From Bacteroidota bacterium (GTDB lineage Bacteria > Bacteroidota > Bacteroidia > Chitinophagales > Chitinophagaceae), in NCBI GenBank assembly GCA_013289065.1, contig JABDAP010000009.1:1-44933 (forward strand): DNA of 44,933 bases. Reading direction: 5' to 3'. A model generated the notes under the pieces. That model searched no databases, had not been told where the DNA came from, and saw nothing but the letters and a program-made list of their open reading frames with translations. The position numbers were made by a program, and so were the translations under genes. Shown here in pieces: positions 15,522 to 24,517 of the stretch (the first letter of the stretch is position 1; each line of letters opens with the position of its first letter).

Positions 15522-16637
15522 ATGAAAAAATTAATACCATTACTGTTGATGCCATTATTCAGTATGGCGCAGGGCGGGCTGGGTTTTGGAATGAACCAGC
15601 CGCAGGCAAGCCCGGGTTTTGTGATCAAGGGAAATATTGCCGGTGTGAAAGACAGCACCGAAGTGTTGCTGGTAGGTGGTGATGACGGAAAGACTGTTGT
15701 TGCGAAAGGAAAAGTAGCAAAGTCTGCATTTACGTTAAAAGGGAAACTGCCTGCACCTGCTATTTTCAGGTTGAGTTTTGCAGGTTACCCGCAGGCGGTT
15801 GATATGTTTATTTTTAATGATGCCATTACCATAACCGGTGATATCGCCAATGCACAAAGTGTAAAGATCAAGGGTTCTTCAATCGAAGATGACTTCCAGG
15901 ATTTCAGTGCACAGTTTAACCCGGTATTTATGAACCTGCAAACTATCGGCAACCAGATCCAGATTGAAAGCAGTCTGCAAAAAAAAGATTCACTGATACG
16001 TTTGTACAATTCTACCAAGGACCCTTTGCTTGGTAATATTTTACGTTTTACAAAAGAGAAACCGGGTTCGGTAGTGAGTTCACTCGCATTATTTGCTGTG
16101 GTATCTTTGTTTGACGGCCCGCTTTCGCTTGAAGCGGCTTATAATACATTACAGCCGTCTGCAAAAAAAGGTGTGTATGCAAGAGCGATCGAACAAAAAA
16201 TTGAGGAAGGAAAAATAGGTATGGTTGGTTCGCAGGCGATGGACTTTACACAGAAGGATGTTGACGGCAAACCCATATCACTGGCATCTTTCAGGGGTAA
16301 ATATGTATTGGTAGATTTTTGGGCAAGCTGGTGCAAACCCTGCAGGGCTGAAAATCCTAATGTAGTGAGCGCCTACCAGAATTTTAAGAATAAGAATTTC
16401 ACAGTGCTTGGTGTTTCGCTCGACCAGGCCAAACCAAACTGGGTAGAAGCTATTAAAGCAGATAACCTTACCTGGACGCATGTAAGCGATCTTCAGTACT
16501 GGAGCAATGCTGTAGCGCAGTTGTATCATATCACCAGTATACCGGCTAATTTTCTGATCGATCCAAACGGCAAGATCATTGCACGCGATATCCGCGGCGA
16601 AGAATTAAACAGGAAATTGCAGGAAGTGCTGAAATAG
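15522..16637 (+). CDS. TlpA-like thioredoxin-fold protein with DUF4369-type N-terminal domain
   Basis: The start is ATG 15522, one base past the hisIE stop, which opens a signal peptide (MKKLIPLLLMPLFSMAQ). Residues about 32-125 match the DUF4369 pattern seen ahead of many Bacteroidota redoxins. The AhpC/TSA-type thioredoxin domain (about 235-371) has the active site WCKPC (C271, C274) and the cis-proline loop ITSIPANFLID. It is an exported thiol-disulfide oxidoreductase. It is last in the trp-his cluster, but a metabolic link is not evident. Confidence 0.88.
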   Translation: MKKLIPLLLMPLFSMAQGGLGFGMNQPQASPGFVIKGNIAGVKDSTEVLLVGGDDGKTVVAKGKVAKSAFTLKGKLPAPAIFRLSFAGYPQAVDMFIFNDAITITGDIANAQSVKIKGSSIEDDFQDFSAQFNPVFMNLQTIGNQIQIESSLQKKDSLIRLYNSTKDPLLGNILRFTKEKPGSVVSSLALFAVVSLFDGPLSLEAAYNTLQPSAKKGVYARAIEQKIEEGKIGMVGSQAMDFTQKDVDGKPISLASFRGKYVLVDFWASWCKPCRAENPNVVSAYQNFKNKNFTVLGVSLDQAKPNWVEAIKADNLTWTHVSDLQYWSNAVAQLYHITSIPANFLIDPNGKIIARDIRGEELNRKLQEVLK

Positions 16638-16663
16638 TTTTTTATAAACTTCTTCATATAAAA

Positions 16664-16703
16664 AAGCCGCTGAATTTGAATTTCTCAGCGGCTTATTTTT
16701 TTT
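16664..16703 (+). terminator. terminator of the trp-his cluster
   Basis: A 10-bp stem (16664-16673 with 16685-16694, word aagccgctga) is followed by an A and a run of eight Ts. It lies 26 bp after the thioredoxin stop and is the first strong intrinsic terminator after the attenuator. Confidence 0.85.
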
Positions 16704-16708
16704 GAATG

Positions 16709-16760
16709 CTCAGCGCCTCTGCGTCTCCGCGGTGAAAAAAATAACCGCGGAGGCGCTGAG
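16709..16760. repeat. intergenic palindrome, family B-like (copy 3)
   Basis: The arm 16744-16760 (accgcggaggcgctgag) pairs with the outer and inner parts of 16709-16733 (ctcagcgcctctgcgtctcc...), which holds one extra 8-base word. It lies between convergent genes. Confidence 0.75.
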
Positions 16761-16781
16761 TATGTTTAATAGCACAACATG

Positions 16782-17135
16782 TTACTTTTTAAATATTTTT
16801 TGATATGCCGCTTCATCAAATTCCAGCGCAACAATTTTATCGGCTTTCTCTATCACCGGCCTTTTGATCATGCTCGTTTGTTCAGCAAGCAAATGAATAG
16901 CGGCTTTTTCGTTGGTGATGGTTGATTGTGTTGCCGCATCTAATTCACGCCAGGTTGTGCCGCGTTTATTTAACAGGCTTTCCCATCCCAGCTGTTTGCA
17001 CCAGGATGCCAGTTTTTCTTCTGAAATGCCTTCTTTTTTATAATCATGAAATGTGTAAGCGACCTTATGATCCTTTAACCAGTTAAGTGTTTTCTTAGTA
17101 GTGTCGCAGTTAGGTATTCCATAAACGATATACAT
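16782..17135 (-). CDS. ArsC/Spx-family thioredoxin-fold protein
   Basis: The start is set at MYIVYGIPNCDT (17135); the frame upstream is noncoding in character. At 117 residues it has the ArsC/YffB/Spx fold: the PNCDTTKK motif with Cys10, HDYKKEGISEEKLASW, LLNKRGTTWREL, and the conserved IKRPVIE near the C-terminus. Family members are glutaredoxin-like reductases or RNA polymerase-binding regulators. True arsenate reduction is uncertain. Confidence 0.85.
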   Translation of the reverse strand: MYIVYGIPNCDTTKKTLNWLKDHKVAYTFHDYKKEGISEEKLASWCKQLGWESLLNKRGTTWRELDAATQSTITNEKAAIHLLAEQTSMIKRPVIEKADKIVALEFDEAAYQKIFKK

Positions 17136-17229
17136 ATTGACCGATTGTTTCCGCAAAATTAGCGATATGTGTATACTTATTTGAGTAAATAAACACAGAT
17201 GGCTTATTTTGCCACTAAGCAATCGTTAC

Positions 17230-19686
17230 ATGTTGAGATCCTTTTTTTTCATTTTTATTTTTTGTATTTATACTTCACTCAGTGCACAGGAGAATGGCAA
17301 CAGATCCAAAGCACAGGTTGGCAGTATCACCGGCAATGTGCTGGATAATGCATCAGGTAAGCCTTTGCCGCTTGCGGATATTATTTTAACCGGGCAGGAT
17401 AACCCGCACAAAGTTTCCATCCTGTCAGATAAGAACGGCGGTTTTGACCTGGAGAAAATTCCATTCGGTTATTACCGTTTAACGGTTAATGTGGTTGGCT
17501 TTGCGAAAATGAATATCGACAGCATTCATGTGTATGTTGAGCGGGTTGATATTAACCTTGGCGATATCAAATTAAATTCTGCCACAGCTTCTTTGAACGA
17601 AGTGGTCGTGTATGCAGAAAAACCGCTGATCGAAAACAGGGATGGCAAACTCATCTACAATGTAGCGGAGAGCCCGCTCAACAACGGCAGCAATGCAGCA
17701 GATATGCTGAAGAACCTTCCTTTGATGAATACCGATCCCGATGGAACATTATTGCTGCGCGGAAAAGAACCGATGATATTGATGGATGAAAAACCGGTGA
17801 ACCTGAGCGGCCAGCAGTTGTCAGACCTGCTCGAAAGCCTTCCTGCCAATGTGGTTGAGAAAGTAGAGATCATGGTTAACCCGCCGCCTGAATATGCTAC
17901 ATATCCCGGCGGTGTGATCAATATCATCACCAAAAAAGGGCGCGTAGGGCTTTATGAAAGATTAAGCATCAGCGATGGCACCAAAGGCGAAGAAGCCATC
18001 TCAAATAATTTAAATTACCGCAGCAGTAAATTGAACATCAGCACAAACATTGGTGTTGGCAGGGGAGAAGTAAAAGGTAATTCGTGGTCGCACAGGGAAA
18101 ACATCTATCCTGATTCTGTGAATTATTTTTATTCTCAGTCATCTTTTTTTAATAAAAGTATTCATCCGAATGCACGGTTCCAGACGGATTACGATTTTAC
18201 TAAAAAATCCAACTTCAGTTTTGTGTACCAGGGCAACGTAAATTATTTTGATAACAGCACGAACAAATTATATTCAAATCTTGACAGCCTTACAAATATA
18301 TACAAGGCCAGTTCAAGAAATAATGAATATGATGGAACCGGCTACAGTCAAGGCTTTTCCGCCTCTTACCAATGGAAAGGAAAGAACCCTGTTGAAAAAT
18401 TACAGGTATACAGCGGGTTGAGTTTTAGTAAGAATGATAATGATGCGGATTTTTACCAGCAGTTCCTGCAGGCTGATTTTTTGCCCACAGGATTGGATTC
18501 TACACAACTGCAGCTTACAGATAATTATATTACTTCTTTTTATCTGAACACGAATTACAATAAACCTTTGAACGATACGGGCACCACTTTTTTATCAGTT
18601 GGCAGTTCTTATTCATCAAACACCTATCATAATATTCTCAACACAAGTTTTTTGAGAAAACCTGACCAGATATTCATTGGCAATGATCTTTTAAGCAACA
18701 ATTTTTATTTTCATCAATCCATTTTCACTGCAAGAGCTGCTTTGATCCTTGGATTGCCGAACCGATGGAGGCTGATCACCGGCGCACAGGCAGAACAGAC
18801 CATTACTGATTTTCAGTTCATCAAAGGAAATGCACCGGCGGCAGGTAATCATTACTGGCGCATATTGCCTAACCTTACTTTGCGTAAAGAATTCAATGAT
18901 GCATTGAATATGGCGCTCGTTTTCAGGGAAACGATACGGCGGCCTGGTATTACAGAACTCAACCCCAGCGTGGATTACAGTGATCCGTATAATATACGTT
19001 TCGGGAACCCTTATATACAGCCATCACTTACCGATAATTTTGACCTGAATGTGAGTTACGTTAAAAAGGATTTCAGCATAAACGGATCCATGGGTTATAA
19101 CCGTGTGAAAAATGTTTTTAATTCGATACGCACTTTGATCGACAGCGGTAAAACACAGATCACTTATCAAAACATTTCCGACCAGGAAGAATACCAGGCA
19201 AGCATGTGGATGGGTATTACGCTTGCAAAAAAATTCAGGGTTAGTATCAGCGGCGGCTATTATTTTAATAAATACAGTACGCGGGAAAAACAATTGTATA
19301 ATTATATAGATGGAGGAAGTTTTTATACTGCATTCAATTACAGTTATGCGCCGGATAATTTTACTGTGATCGAAGCCAGTAACCGTTATAATCGTTTTGC
19401 GAGCCCGCAGGGTTATTCACGCGGCAACATTAATATGAGTATCAGTGCACAAAGAAAATTCTTTAATAAGCGGCTCATCATTGGCATCGCAGCGATCGAC
19501 CCGCTTGGGTTACAGAAGTACCATAGTTACAGCGCCGGAACCAATTTTATGGTGGAAAGTTATAGCGAAAGCAACACACGCAACTTTCGTTTATCCATCG
19601 CTTACCAGTTAAGCCGGGTGGTGATCAAAAGTAAACTGGATGATAAACAGAAAAAAGATGCATTGGATAAACTGAACAGTAAATAG
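17230..19686 (+). CDS. TonB-dependent receptor-like outer-membrane beta-barrel protein
   Basis: The start is ATG 17230 with signal peptide (MLRSFFFIFIFCIYTSLSAQ). A CarboxypepD regulatory-like domain follows (about 33-110: GSITGNVLDNASGKPLPLADI), then a plug domain (about 120-235: LNEVVVYAEKP, ADMLKNLPLM, VEKVEIMVNPPPEYATYPGGVINIITKKG). The barrel (about 250-790) has FRETIRRPGITELNPSVDYSDPYNIRFGNP, typical of the OMP_b-brl_3 group. It likely imports or handles an unknown ligand at the outer membrane. No SusD partner is adjacent. Confidence 0.88.
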   Translation: MLRSFFFIFIFCIYTSLSAQENGNRSKAQVGSITGNVLDNASGKPLPLADIILTGQDNPHKVSILSDKNGGFDLEKIPFGYYRLTVNVVGFAKMNIDSIHVYVERVDINLGDIKLNSATASLNEVVVYAEKPLIENRDGKLIYNVAESPLNNGSNAADMLKNLPLMNTDPDGTLLLRGKEPMILMDEKPVNLSGQQLSDLLESLPANVVEKVEIMVNPPPEYATYPGGVINIITKKGRVGLYERLSISDGTKGEEAISNNLNYRSSKLNISTNIGVGRGEVKGNSWSHRENIYPDSVNYFYSQSSFFNKSIHPNARFQTDYDFTKKSNFSFVYQGNVNYFDNSTNKLYSNLDSLTNIYKASSRNNEYDGTGYSQGFSASYQWKGKNPVEKLQVYSGLSFSKNDNDADFYQQFLQADFLPTGLDSTQLQLTDNYITSFYLNTNYNKPLNDTGTTFLSVGSSYSSNTYHNILNTSFLRKPDQIFIGNDLLSNNFYFHQSIFTARAALILGLPNRWRLITGAQAEQTITDFQFIKGNAPAAGNHYWRILPNLTLRKEFNDALNMALVFRETIRRPGITELNPSVDYSDPYNIRFGNPYIQPSLTDNFDLNVSYVKKDFSINGSMGYNRVKNVFNSIRTLIDSGKTQITYQNISDQEEYQASMWMGITLAKKFRVSISGGYYFNKYSTREKQLYNYIDGGSFYTAFNYSYAPDNFTVIEASNRYNRFASPQGYSRGNINMSISAQRKFFNKRLIIGIAAIDPLGLQKYHSYSAGTNFMVESYSESNTRNFRLSIAYQLSRVVIKSKLDDKQKKDALDKLNSK

Positions 19687-19687
19687 A

Positions 19688-20077
19688 TCAGTCACAGTCG
19701 TCTATTGTTTCTCCTTCTTCCAGTTCCCGGCCAAATTGCAGCAAGTATCCATTGTTATCATATATGCCGAATTCGCGCATGTTGTGTGCGAAGTTGGCTG
19801 GTTCATAACATACGGTTGCTTTTGTTTTTAATTCGTTCCATAATTCATCAACATCTTTTGTATAGATATAAAAACTGCCTGTGAATTTTAGCGACTCTCT
19901 ATTGGGCGCGTGCTCATTTGTTGTGAACATAACGCATACTTTGTCTTTATGCATATGGCACCAGCCCCAGCCTTCATTATAATTGTCTAATTCAAAACCG
20001 AGAAAGTTTTGGTAGAAATCGATGGAAGCCTTGATATCATTGGTCCATAGCATGGGAGTGAGGTAATCGAGTTTCAT
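19688..20077 (-). CDS. VOC (glyoxalase/bleomycin-resistance) family protein
   Basis: It has 129 residues and a single vicinal-oxygen-chelate domain: LTPMLWTNDIKASIDFYQNFLGFEL, GWCHMHKDKVCVMF, SFYIYTKDVDELWNEL and FGIYDNNGYLLQFG. The C-terminus is acidic (ELEEGETIDDCD). It ends 1 bp from the convergent receptor gene. The substrate is unknown. Confidence 0.88.
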   Translation of the reverse strand: MKLDYLTPMLWTNDIKASIDFYQNFLGFELDNYNEGWGWCHMHKDKVCVMFTTNEHAPNRESLKFTGSFYIYTKDVDELWNELKTKATVCYEPANFAHNMREFGIYDNNGYLLQFGRELEEGETIDDCD

Positions 20078-20173
20078 ACAATATCAATTTAAATTGCGGA
20101 CGTTATATAAATGATCATCAAAATAAAAACATCAGATCCCAAAGCGATCCGTTCATTTCCGTTTGTTGAAAAT

Positions 20174-20653
20174 CTAATGATATCCGGGCTCCCCCGCCAG
20201 TTTATATTCAGATTCATCGTTGCCATGTTTGACCACCGCAGTGCCTTCATAAGATATTTTCTCGAAAGGTATGCCCACACTGGTTATACGCATCTCATCT
20301 TTTTTTTCTCTATCGGTAAGGATCAATTCATATCCACTGCCTTTGTAGAAACGTTTGACCGCTCCATTATTTTTTTCCCATTTAATAAGATCGAGAAAGA
20401 TCTCCTTCTTATCAACCATGATCACTGCTAATATTTGCGGGGCAACTTCTGTAGTGGTATCAATTTTGCCTGTTACAATCAGGAACTCGTTTCTTTCTTC
20501 CAGCGATTTGAAACTCGAACCAAAATGCTGGCTCTCAGAAAAATAATCGGGCAGCCATTGCACTTTTTGCAAAACAATTTTTTGCTTATGGCAGGCAGAT
20601 GTGATTGCTGCAATAAACAGGATAAATAGTATGGAACCGATTCGTGTGGGCAT
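20174..20653 (-). CDS. putative small lipoprotein of unknown function
   Basis: It has 159 residues. A hydrophobic signal (IGSILFILFIAAITSAC) ends in a lipobox-like TSAC with Cys21. The remainder is a mixed alpha/beta domain with no recognised family (VQWLPDYFSES, ILAVIMVDKKEIFLDLIKW, YELILTDREKKDEMRITSVG). Neighbours on the same strand are a VOC protein and a conserved hypothetical gene. A shorter reading frame at 20089-20280 overlaps its 3' end and is not supported. Confidence 0.65.
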   Translation of the reverse strand: MPTRIGSILFILFIAAITSACHKQKIVLQKVQWLPDYFSESQHFGSSFKSLEERNEFLIVTGKIDTTTEVAPQILAVIMVDKKEIFLDLIKWEKNNGAVKRFYKGSGYELILTDREKKDEMRITSVGIPFEKISYEGTAVVKHGNDESEYKLAGEPGYH

Positions 20654-20713
20654 TGCATAAATTATATAGGAAGATGCGGCGCCGAAAATCTGTCATCTAA
20701 CAACTATCATCTA

Positions 20714-21229
20714 TCAACCATTCCCCACGAGTGCCAGCTTTCCGCTCAGCCAGCTTTCTTTTACAGGCACCATCCACTGCGAGAGGAAAGCCTTTTTATC
20801 AGCAACGAGATTATTAAAATACAAAGTGTCTGCATTGATAAAATTATTATCAAATGCATATTTTAATTGTGCCAGCGGAATAGTTTGTATTTTTTCTTTT
20901 ACCACGAATGCAAGGTTCTGCCGGTTGAACAGATCAATTTTAAAGGCTTCTTCTATTTGTTTGATCAAACGAACCGAGCTGTCGGTGCTGCACCCGCTTA
21001 CACCCGCTGCTGTTTCATCCGCCATCAATACAACGAACTGGCCGAACAAAATATTTGCATATCCTTTTACTTTTGCTCCGTGACTGTTCCAGCCCGCCAC
21101 AAAATCATTCAGCATGTCTTCTATCTGCAAGGCTTCGCTGATAAAGAACAGCCTGCTGCTTTGGTAGATCCACACACGGGAAGCATCATCAAAATCAGCA
21201 GGAACAAGGTGTTGGTATTCGAAATTCAT
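20714..21229 (-). CDS. conserved Bacteroidota hypothetical protein (often mislabelled ABC transporter ATPase)
   Basis: It has 171 residues. It shows the pattern of a conserved Bacteroidota family: SRVWIYQSSRLF near the start, DFVAGWNSHGAKVKGYANILFGQFVVLMAD, SGCSTDSSVRLIKQIEEAFKIDLFNR, then a less conserved C-terminus. Database entries commonly call it 'ABC transporter ATPase', but no Walker A, signature or Walker B motif is present. The SGCS motif suggests a conserved cysteine of functional importance. Function is unknown. Confidence 0.8.
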   Translation of the reverse strand: MNFEYQHLVPADFDDASRVWIYQSSRLFFISEALQIEDMLNDFVAGWNSHGAKVKGYANILFGQFVVLMADETAAGVSGCSTDSSVRLIKQIEEAFKIDLFNRQNLAFVVKEKIQTIPLAQLKYAFDNNFINADTLYFNNLVADKKAFLSQWMVPVKESWLSGKLALVGNG

Positions 21230-21237
21230 AATGCAAA

Positions 21238-21318
21238 TTTACGGATTAGCGGATTAGCGGATTGACGAATTTTTGATAAATAAATAATCTGCTAATCCAT
21301 AATCCGTCAATTCGCCAA
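21238..21318. repeat. imperfect palindrome of gattagcg/gattgacg words
   Basis: Tandem ggattagcggattagcggat-type words on the left face complementary aatctgctaatcc / aatccgtcaattcg words on the right. The element lies between two same-strand genes, immediately after the stop of the Fe-S protein gene (21319). Confidence 0.65.
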
Positions 21319-22098
21319 TTAAACCATTGATGCTGCAACCAGTTCCGCAACATCCATTACGGCTACTTCGCTTTCCTTTTCTTTGTTCTTCACGCCGTCG
21401 GTTAACATCGTATTACAAAACGGGCAGGCGGATGCAATAAATGATGCACCGGTAGCCAATGCTTCATCCGTGCGTTCAATATTGATACGTTTATCGCCGG
21501 GCTCATCTTCTTTGAACATCTGTGCACCACCGGCGCCGCAACACAAACCATTGCTGCGGCAGCGTTTCATTTCAACCAGTTCGGCATCGAGCGCTTCGAG
21601 TACTTTGCGCGGCGCTTCATAAATATGGTTGGCGCGGCCGAGATAGCAGCTGTCGTGGTAAGAAATTTTTTTGCCTTTGAAACTGCCGTCTTCTTTCATT
21701 TTTATCCTGCCTTCATCGATCAGCTGTTGCAATAAGCTGGTGTGATGGATCACTTCATAATTGCCACCGAGTTCGGGATATTCATTTTTTAAAATGTTGA
21801 AACAATGCGGGCAGGTAGCAACAATTTTTTTGATGCCGTAACCATTTAATACCTGGATATTTTGATACGCCATCATCTGGAATAAAAATTCATTGCCGGC
21901 ACGCCGTGCAGGATCGCCGGTGCAGGCTTCTTCTTTGCCGAGTATGGCATATTTTATTCCCACTTTATCTAAAATGGAGGCAAATGCTTTAGTGATCTTT
22001 TGTGCGCGCTGATCAAAACTGCCGGAACAGCCAACCCAGAATAAAATATCCGGTGTATCGCCGTTTGCAGCCATTTCAGCCATTGTATTCACTTTCAT
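21319..22098 (-). CDS. HdrB/GlpC-like (Fe-S)-binding protein with two CCG domains
   Basis: The start is set at MKVNTMAEM (22098); the longer frame reads a repeat. Two cysteine-rich CCG modules are seen: first FWVGCSGSFD...CTGDPARR...CPHCFN, second YHDSCYLGRAN...RCRSNGLCCGAGGAQ...ACPFCNTML. This is the catalytic-type subunit of heterodisulfide-reductase or glycolate/lactate oxidase-like systems, binding a [4Fe-4S] cluster through CCG cysteines. The membrane ferredoxin-type partner is probably the gene at 24518-25828, 2.4 kb away on the same strand. Substrate unknown. Confidence 0.88.
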   Translation of the reverse strand: MKVNTMAEMAANGDTPDILFWVGCSGSFDQRAQKITKAFASILDKVGIKYAILGKEEACTGDPARRAGNEFLFQMMAYQNIQVLNGYGIKKIVATCPHCFNILKNEYPELGGNYEVIHHTSLLQQLIDEGRIKMKEDGSFKGKKISYHDSCYLGRANHIYEAPRKVLEALDAELVEMKRCRSNGLCCGAGGAQMFKEDEPGDKRINIERTDEALATGASFIASACPFCNTMLTDGVKNKEKESEVAVMDVAELVAASMV

Positions 22099-22140
22099 CG
22101 GAAAGATTTTTACGAAAGTAGTTGAACTATTTTGAATTTT

Positions 22141-22178
22141 GAATGATGAATGTTGAATGAATAGTGCATCCATCATTC
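22141..22178. repeat. imperfect palindrome (gaatgatgaatg words)
   Basis: 22141-22152 pairs with 22167-22178 over 11 of 12 positions. It lies in the short divergent gap between the Fe-S protein gene and the LysE gene. Confidence 0.45.
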
Positions 22179-22214
22179 AGCATTTAAAATAAACATTCGT
22201 ATTTTCAATATTCC

Positions 22215-22847
22215 ATGATCTACATTCTCTTCCTCGGTTTCCTTGTCAGCTTTCTTGGCCAGTTGCCATTGGGTAATATGAGCTTTACTTCTACGCAGGT
22301 TTGCATACAGGAAGGCTTTACCAAAGCATGGGAGTTCGCGATCGGTGTGGCGATAGTTGAAATGATCTACCTGCGTTTTGCATTGACAGGTATGGACTGG
22401 ATCGTTCGCCACCGCACTTCATTTATTGTATTGGGATGGTTAACGGTAGTAATGTTTTTTGTTTTGGGCGTAATGGCATTCATCAGCGCCAGGAAACAAA
22501 AAAAAGAAGAAAAAAAAGCATTGATACTGAATAATAAACTGAACCGGTTTGTATTGGGTTTGATGATGAGCGCTCTCAATCCTGTACAGATCCCTTTCTG
22601 GTTTTTATGGACATCCACCTTTATTCAAACAAAAGTTTTACCGGTTAAAGCGGTTTCGTTCAATCTTTTTACAGCCGGTGCGGGTGCAGGAACTTTATCA
22701 GGCCTTGCCGTTTATATCTATGGAGGAAACTGGCTCGTATCAAAAATGAAAACCAGTAATCAGACACTTAATAAAGTAATGGGTGTGATCTTTATCATCA
22801 CCGCCCTGATACAGTTATACCGTATGTTGTATCAGCCATGGATCTGA
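22215..22847 (+). CDS. LysE/ArgO-family transporter
   Basis: It has 210 residues and about six hydrophobic segments. The N-terminal FLVSFLGQLPLGNMSFTSTQVCIQEGFTKAWEFAIGVAIVE and the central LMMSALNPVQIPFWFLW match the LysE amino-acid/small-molecule exporter fold. A charged loop (RKQKKEEKKA, about 94-103) separates the halves. The cargo is not readable. Confidence 0.85.
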   Translation: MIYILFLGFLVSFLGQLPLGNMSFTSTQVCIQEGFTKAWEFAIGVAIVEMIYLRFALTGMDWIVRHRTSFIVLGWLTVVMFFVLGVMAFISARKQKKEEKKALILNNKLNRFVLGLMMSALNPVQIPFWFLWTSTFIQTKVLPVKAVSFNLFTAGAGAGTLSGLAVYIYGGNWLVSKMKTSNQTLNKVMGVIFIITALIQLYRMLYQPWI

Positions 22848-22860
22848 ATATGCTTCTCAA

Positions 22861-24114
22861 TTATTTACTGATAGAAATGATACAACCTGCCTGAAGGCGG
22901 CTGGTTTTAAGTATCGAATAAACAGTATTCGTAATTTGCGTTGACAATATATACCTGGCAAAAAAGTTGAGCCGGTTTATTTTGATGCCGCTGCTTATAA
23001 AGGGAGCCGCAACAAAACCATTCACATCCGGCTGGCCATCCCGTTTCTGCGTATTTGCAATAATGGTATTCTTAACAAGAACGTAATTATTTTTCGAAAC
23101 CAATAGCGAACCGCTTACGCCGGCCCCTATATACCATTTTGCCTTGTCAAGCGGATTCATGACGTAGAACGCAGACGCAGACAGGCTTGCGTAATAATCA
23201 TTCAAATGCGTCTCATAACTCACTCCGCCATTATCAGGCGCTATGATCACTGAATTCACATTGTCAACAGTAAGGCCAACTGTTATCCCGAACCGGGAAA
23301 GGTTTCTTTGGGAAAGAAGTGTAAAATCCACACCTGCAGTTGGAAAAAAATTATTAGTTGCTGTTCCGTTGTGAAACTGTCCGTTGGGATCATCATTCGG
23401 TGTACTGCTGCAATAAGAAACACCCAGTAATATCCCCCAGCTTCCTTTAAAACTTTTTCGGTCTGCGATGCTGCTCTTATTATTATTCATTTTATCGAAA
23501 AAAGCACTGATATCTTCACGCGAATACGAAAGGTTCTTTGTTGAAAGTGCAGCGGAAGGATTTACTGTACTGAGCAGCCTGGTAAGCTGGTCTTTGTACA
23601 ATTCGTTTTTCCAGAAACCTGTTTTGTCGTAGTTGGGATCATTTTTGTGTTTATCGTCAACAAAAGATTTGATGCCCGTTCCATACACGAGTTCTTCCGG
23701 CTTTCCATCGCGGATCACATAAAAAAATGATCGGTCGGGCGTTGTATACTCTCCAAGCGAATAATTGCCCGGTGCAATTATCCGCAACCATACCGTAGCT
23801 TCCTTTGTCTGATTATCATCCTCAGGAATTGTTACCGACTCAATAACCGGAAGGAGGTAATGATATTGTATTGTAAACTTTTGATAATTATCTTCTCCGC
23901 TTACTGTAAATGCTTTGAGGTCATTAACAGTGTAGGTTACAGTTTTGTTAGCCTTGAATTCGATCTGTGTTGGATTTGCATTCCACTGGCGGTAATTTAT
24001 CTGTCCTTTCAGTGTATCACCGTTATTTAATACAACCCAGCCATTCTTGAAATTTTTTTGGGCACTTACAGAATAGAAAACAAGACAGGCAAGAACAGGA
24101 AGTATCTTTCTCAT
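22861..24114 (-). CDS. secreted protein of unknown function, probable outer-membrane beta-barrel C-terminus
   Basis: The start at 24114 (MRKILPVLACLVFYSVSAQ) gives a signal peptide. Residues 22-60 (GWVVLNNGDTLKGQINYRQW) resemble the N-terminal motif of many Bacteroidota proteins of unknown function. From about residue 225 the sequence alternates in beta-strand fashion (GSWGILLGVSYCSS, GVDFTLLSQRNLSRFGITVGLTV, WYIGAGVSGSLLVSKN, INRLNFFARYILSTQ), like a small OmpA/porin-type barrel. Length is 417 residues. No function assigned. Confidence 0.7.
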   Translation of the reverse strand: MRKILPVLACLVFYSVSAQKNFKNGWVVLNNGDTLKGQINYRQWNANPTQIEFKANKTVTYTVNDLKAFTVSGEDNYQKFTIQYHYLLPVIESVTIPEDDNQTKEATVWLRIIAPGNYSLGEYTTPDRSFFYVIRDGKPEELVYGTGIKSFVDDKHKNDPNYDKTGFWKNELYKDQLTRLLSTVNPSAALSTKNLSYSREDISAFFDKMNNNKSSIADRKSFKGSWGILLGVSYCSSTPNDDPNGQFHNGTATNNFFPTAGVDFTLLSQRNLSRFGITVGLTVDNVNSVIIAPDNGGVSYETHLNDYYASLSASAFYVMNPLDKAKWYIGAGVSGSLLVSKNNYVLVKNTIIANTQKRDGQPDVNGFVAAPFISSGIKINRLNFFARYILSTQITNTVYSILKTSRLQAGCIISISK

Positions 24115-24156
24115 GTTGCAGTTTTGGTTACTGAACATGGAATATATAAAAAATAA

Positions 24157-24486
24157 TTAATCCACAATAAAGATCATACATCCATCTTTTGAAAAACTCC
24201 GGTGTGCATCGCTGTTATCGCCAACCGTATAGATGTTTCCTTTGGTGAGTAAATGTTTACTGCCGTTTGCCAATTCAGTTTCCATCGACCCTTCCAGGCA
24301 AAAAATAATGTGCCCCTTACTGCACCAATGGTCAGCAAAATAACCAGGCGAATAGGTTACGAGCCGTATCCGTATTTCATCACGAAATAAAGTTCTCCAT
24401 TCTGCAAAACCCGTTTCGCCTTTTTTTATTTCAGGATCGATGGTTGAAAAATCAGTAATGGAAAATGGAAAAGGAGAGAAGCGCAT
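24157..24486 (-). CDS. DHCW-motif cupin fold protein
   Basis: It is a single-domain cupin of 109 residues. The diagnostic segment FADHWCSKGHIIFCLEGSMETEL is at about residues 50-72, followed by LTKGNIYTVGDNSDAHRSFS and an aromatic-poor C-terminal strand. Family members are small predicted metal-binding proteins of unknown role. Confidence 0.85.
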   Translation of the reverse strand: MRFSPFPFSITDFSTIDPEIKKGETGFAEWRTLFRDEIRIRLVTYSPGYFADHWCSKGHIIFCLEGSMETELANGSKHLLTKGNIYTVGDNSDAHRSFSKDGCMIFIVD

Positions 24487-24517
24487 GCTTAATTCTTCTG
24501 ATTATTAACTATTAATT

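Noticed and set aside
16709-16760. Insertion-sequence ends
   Set aside because: The inverted repeats of families A and B enclose only a loop of 6-19 bases and no transposase, so they are hairpins rather than IS termini.
20089-20280. Possible 63-residue gene on the minus strand
   Set aside because: It overlaps the 3' end of the lipoprotein gene in another frame and lacks a plausible start or family.
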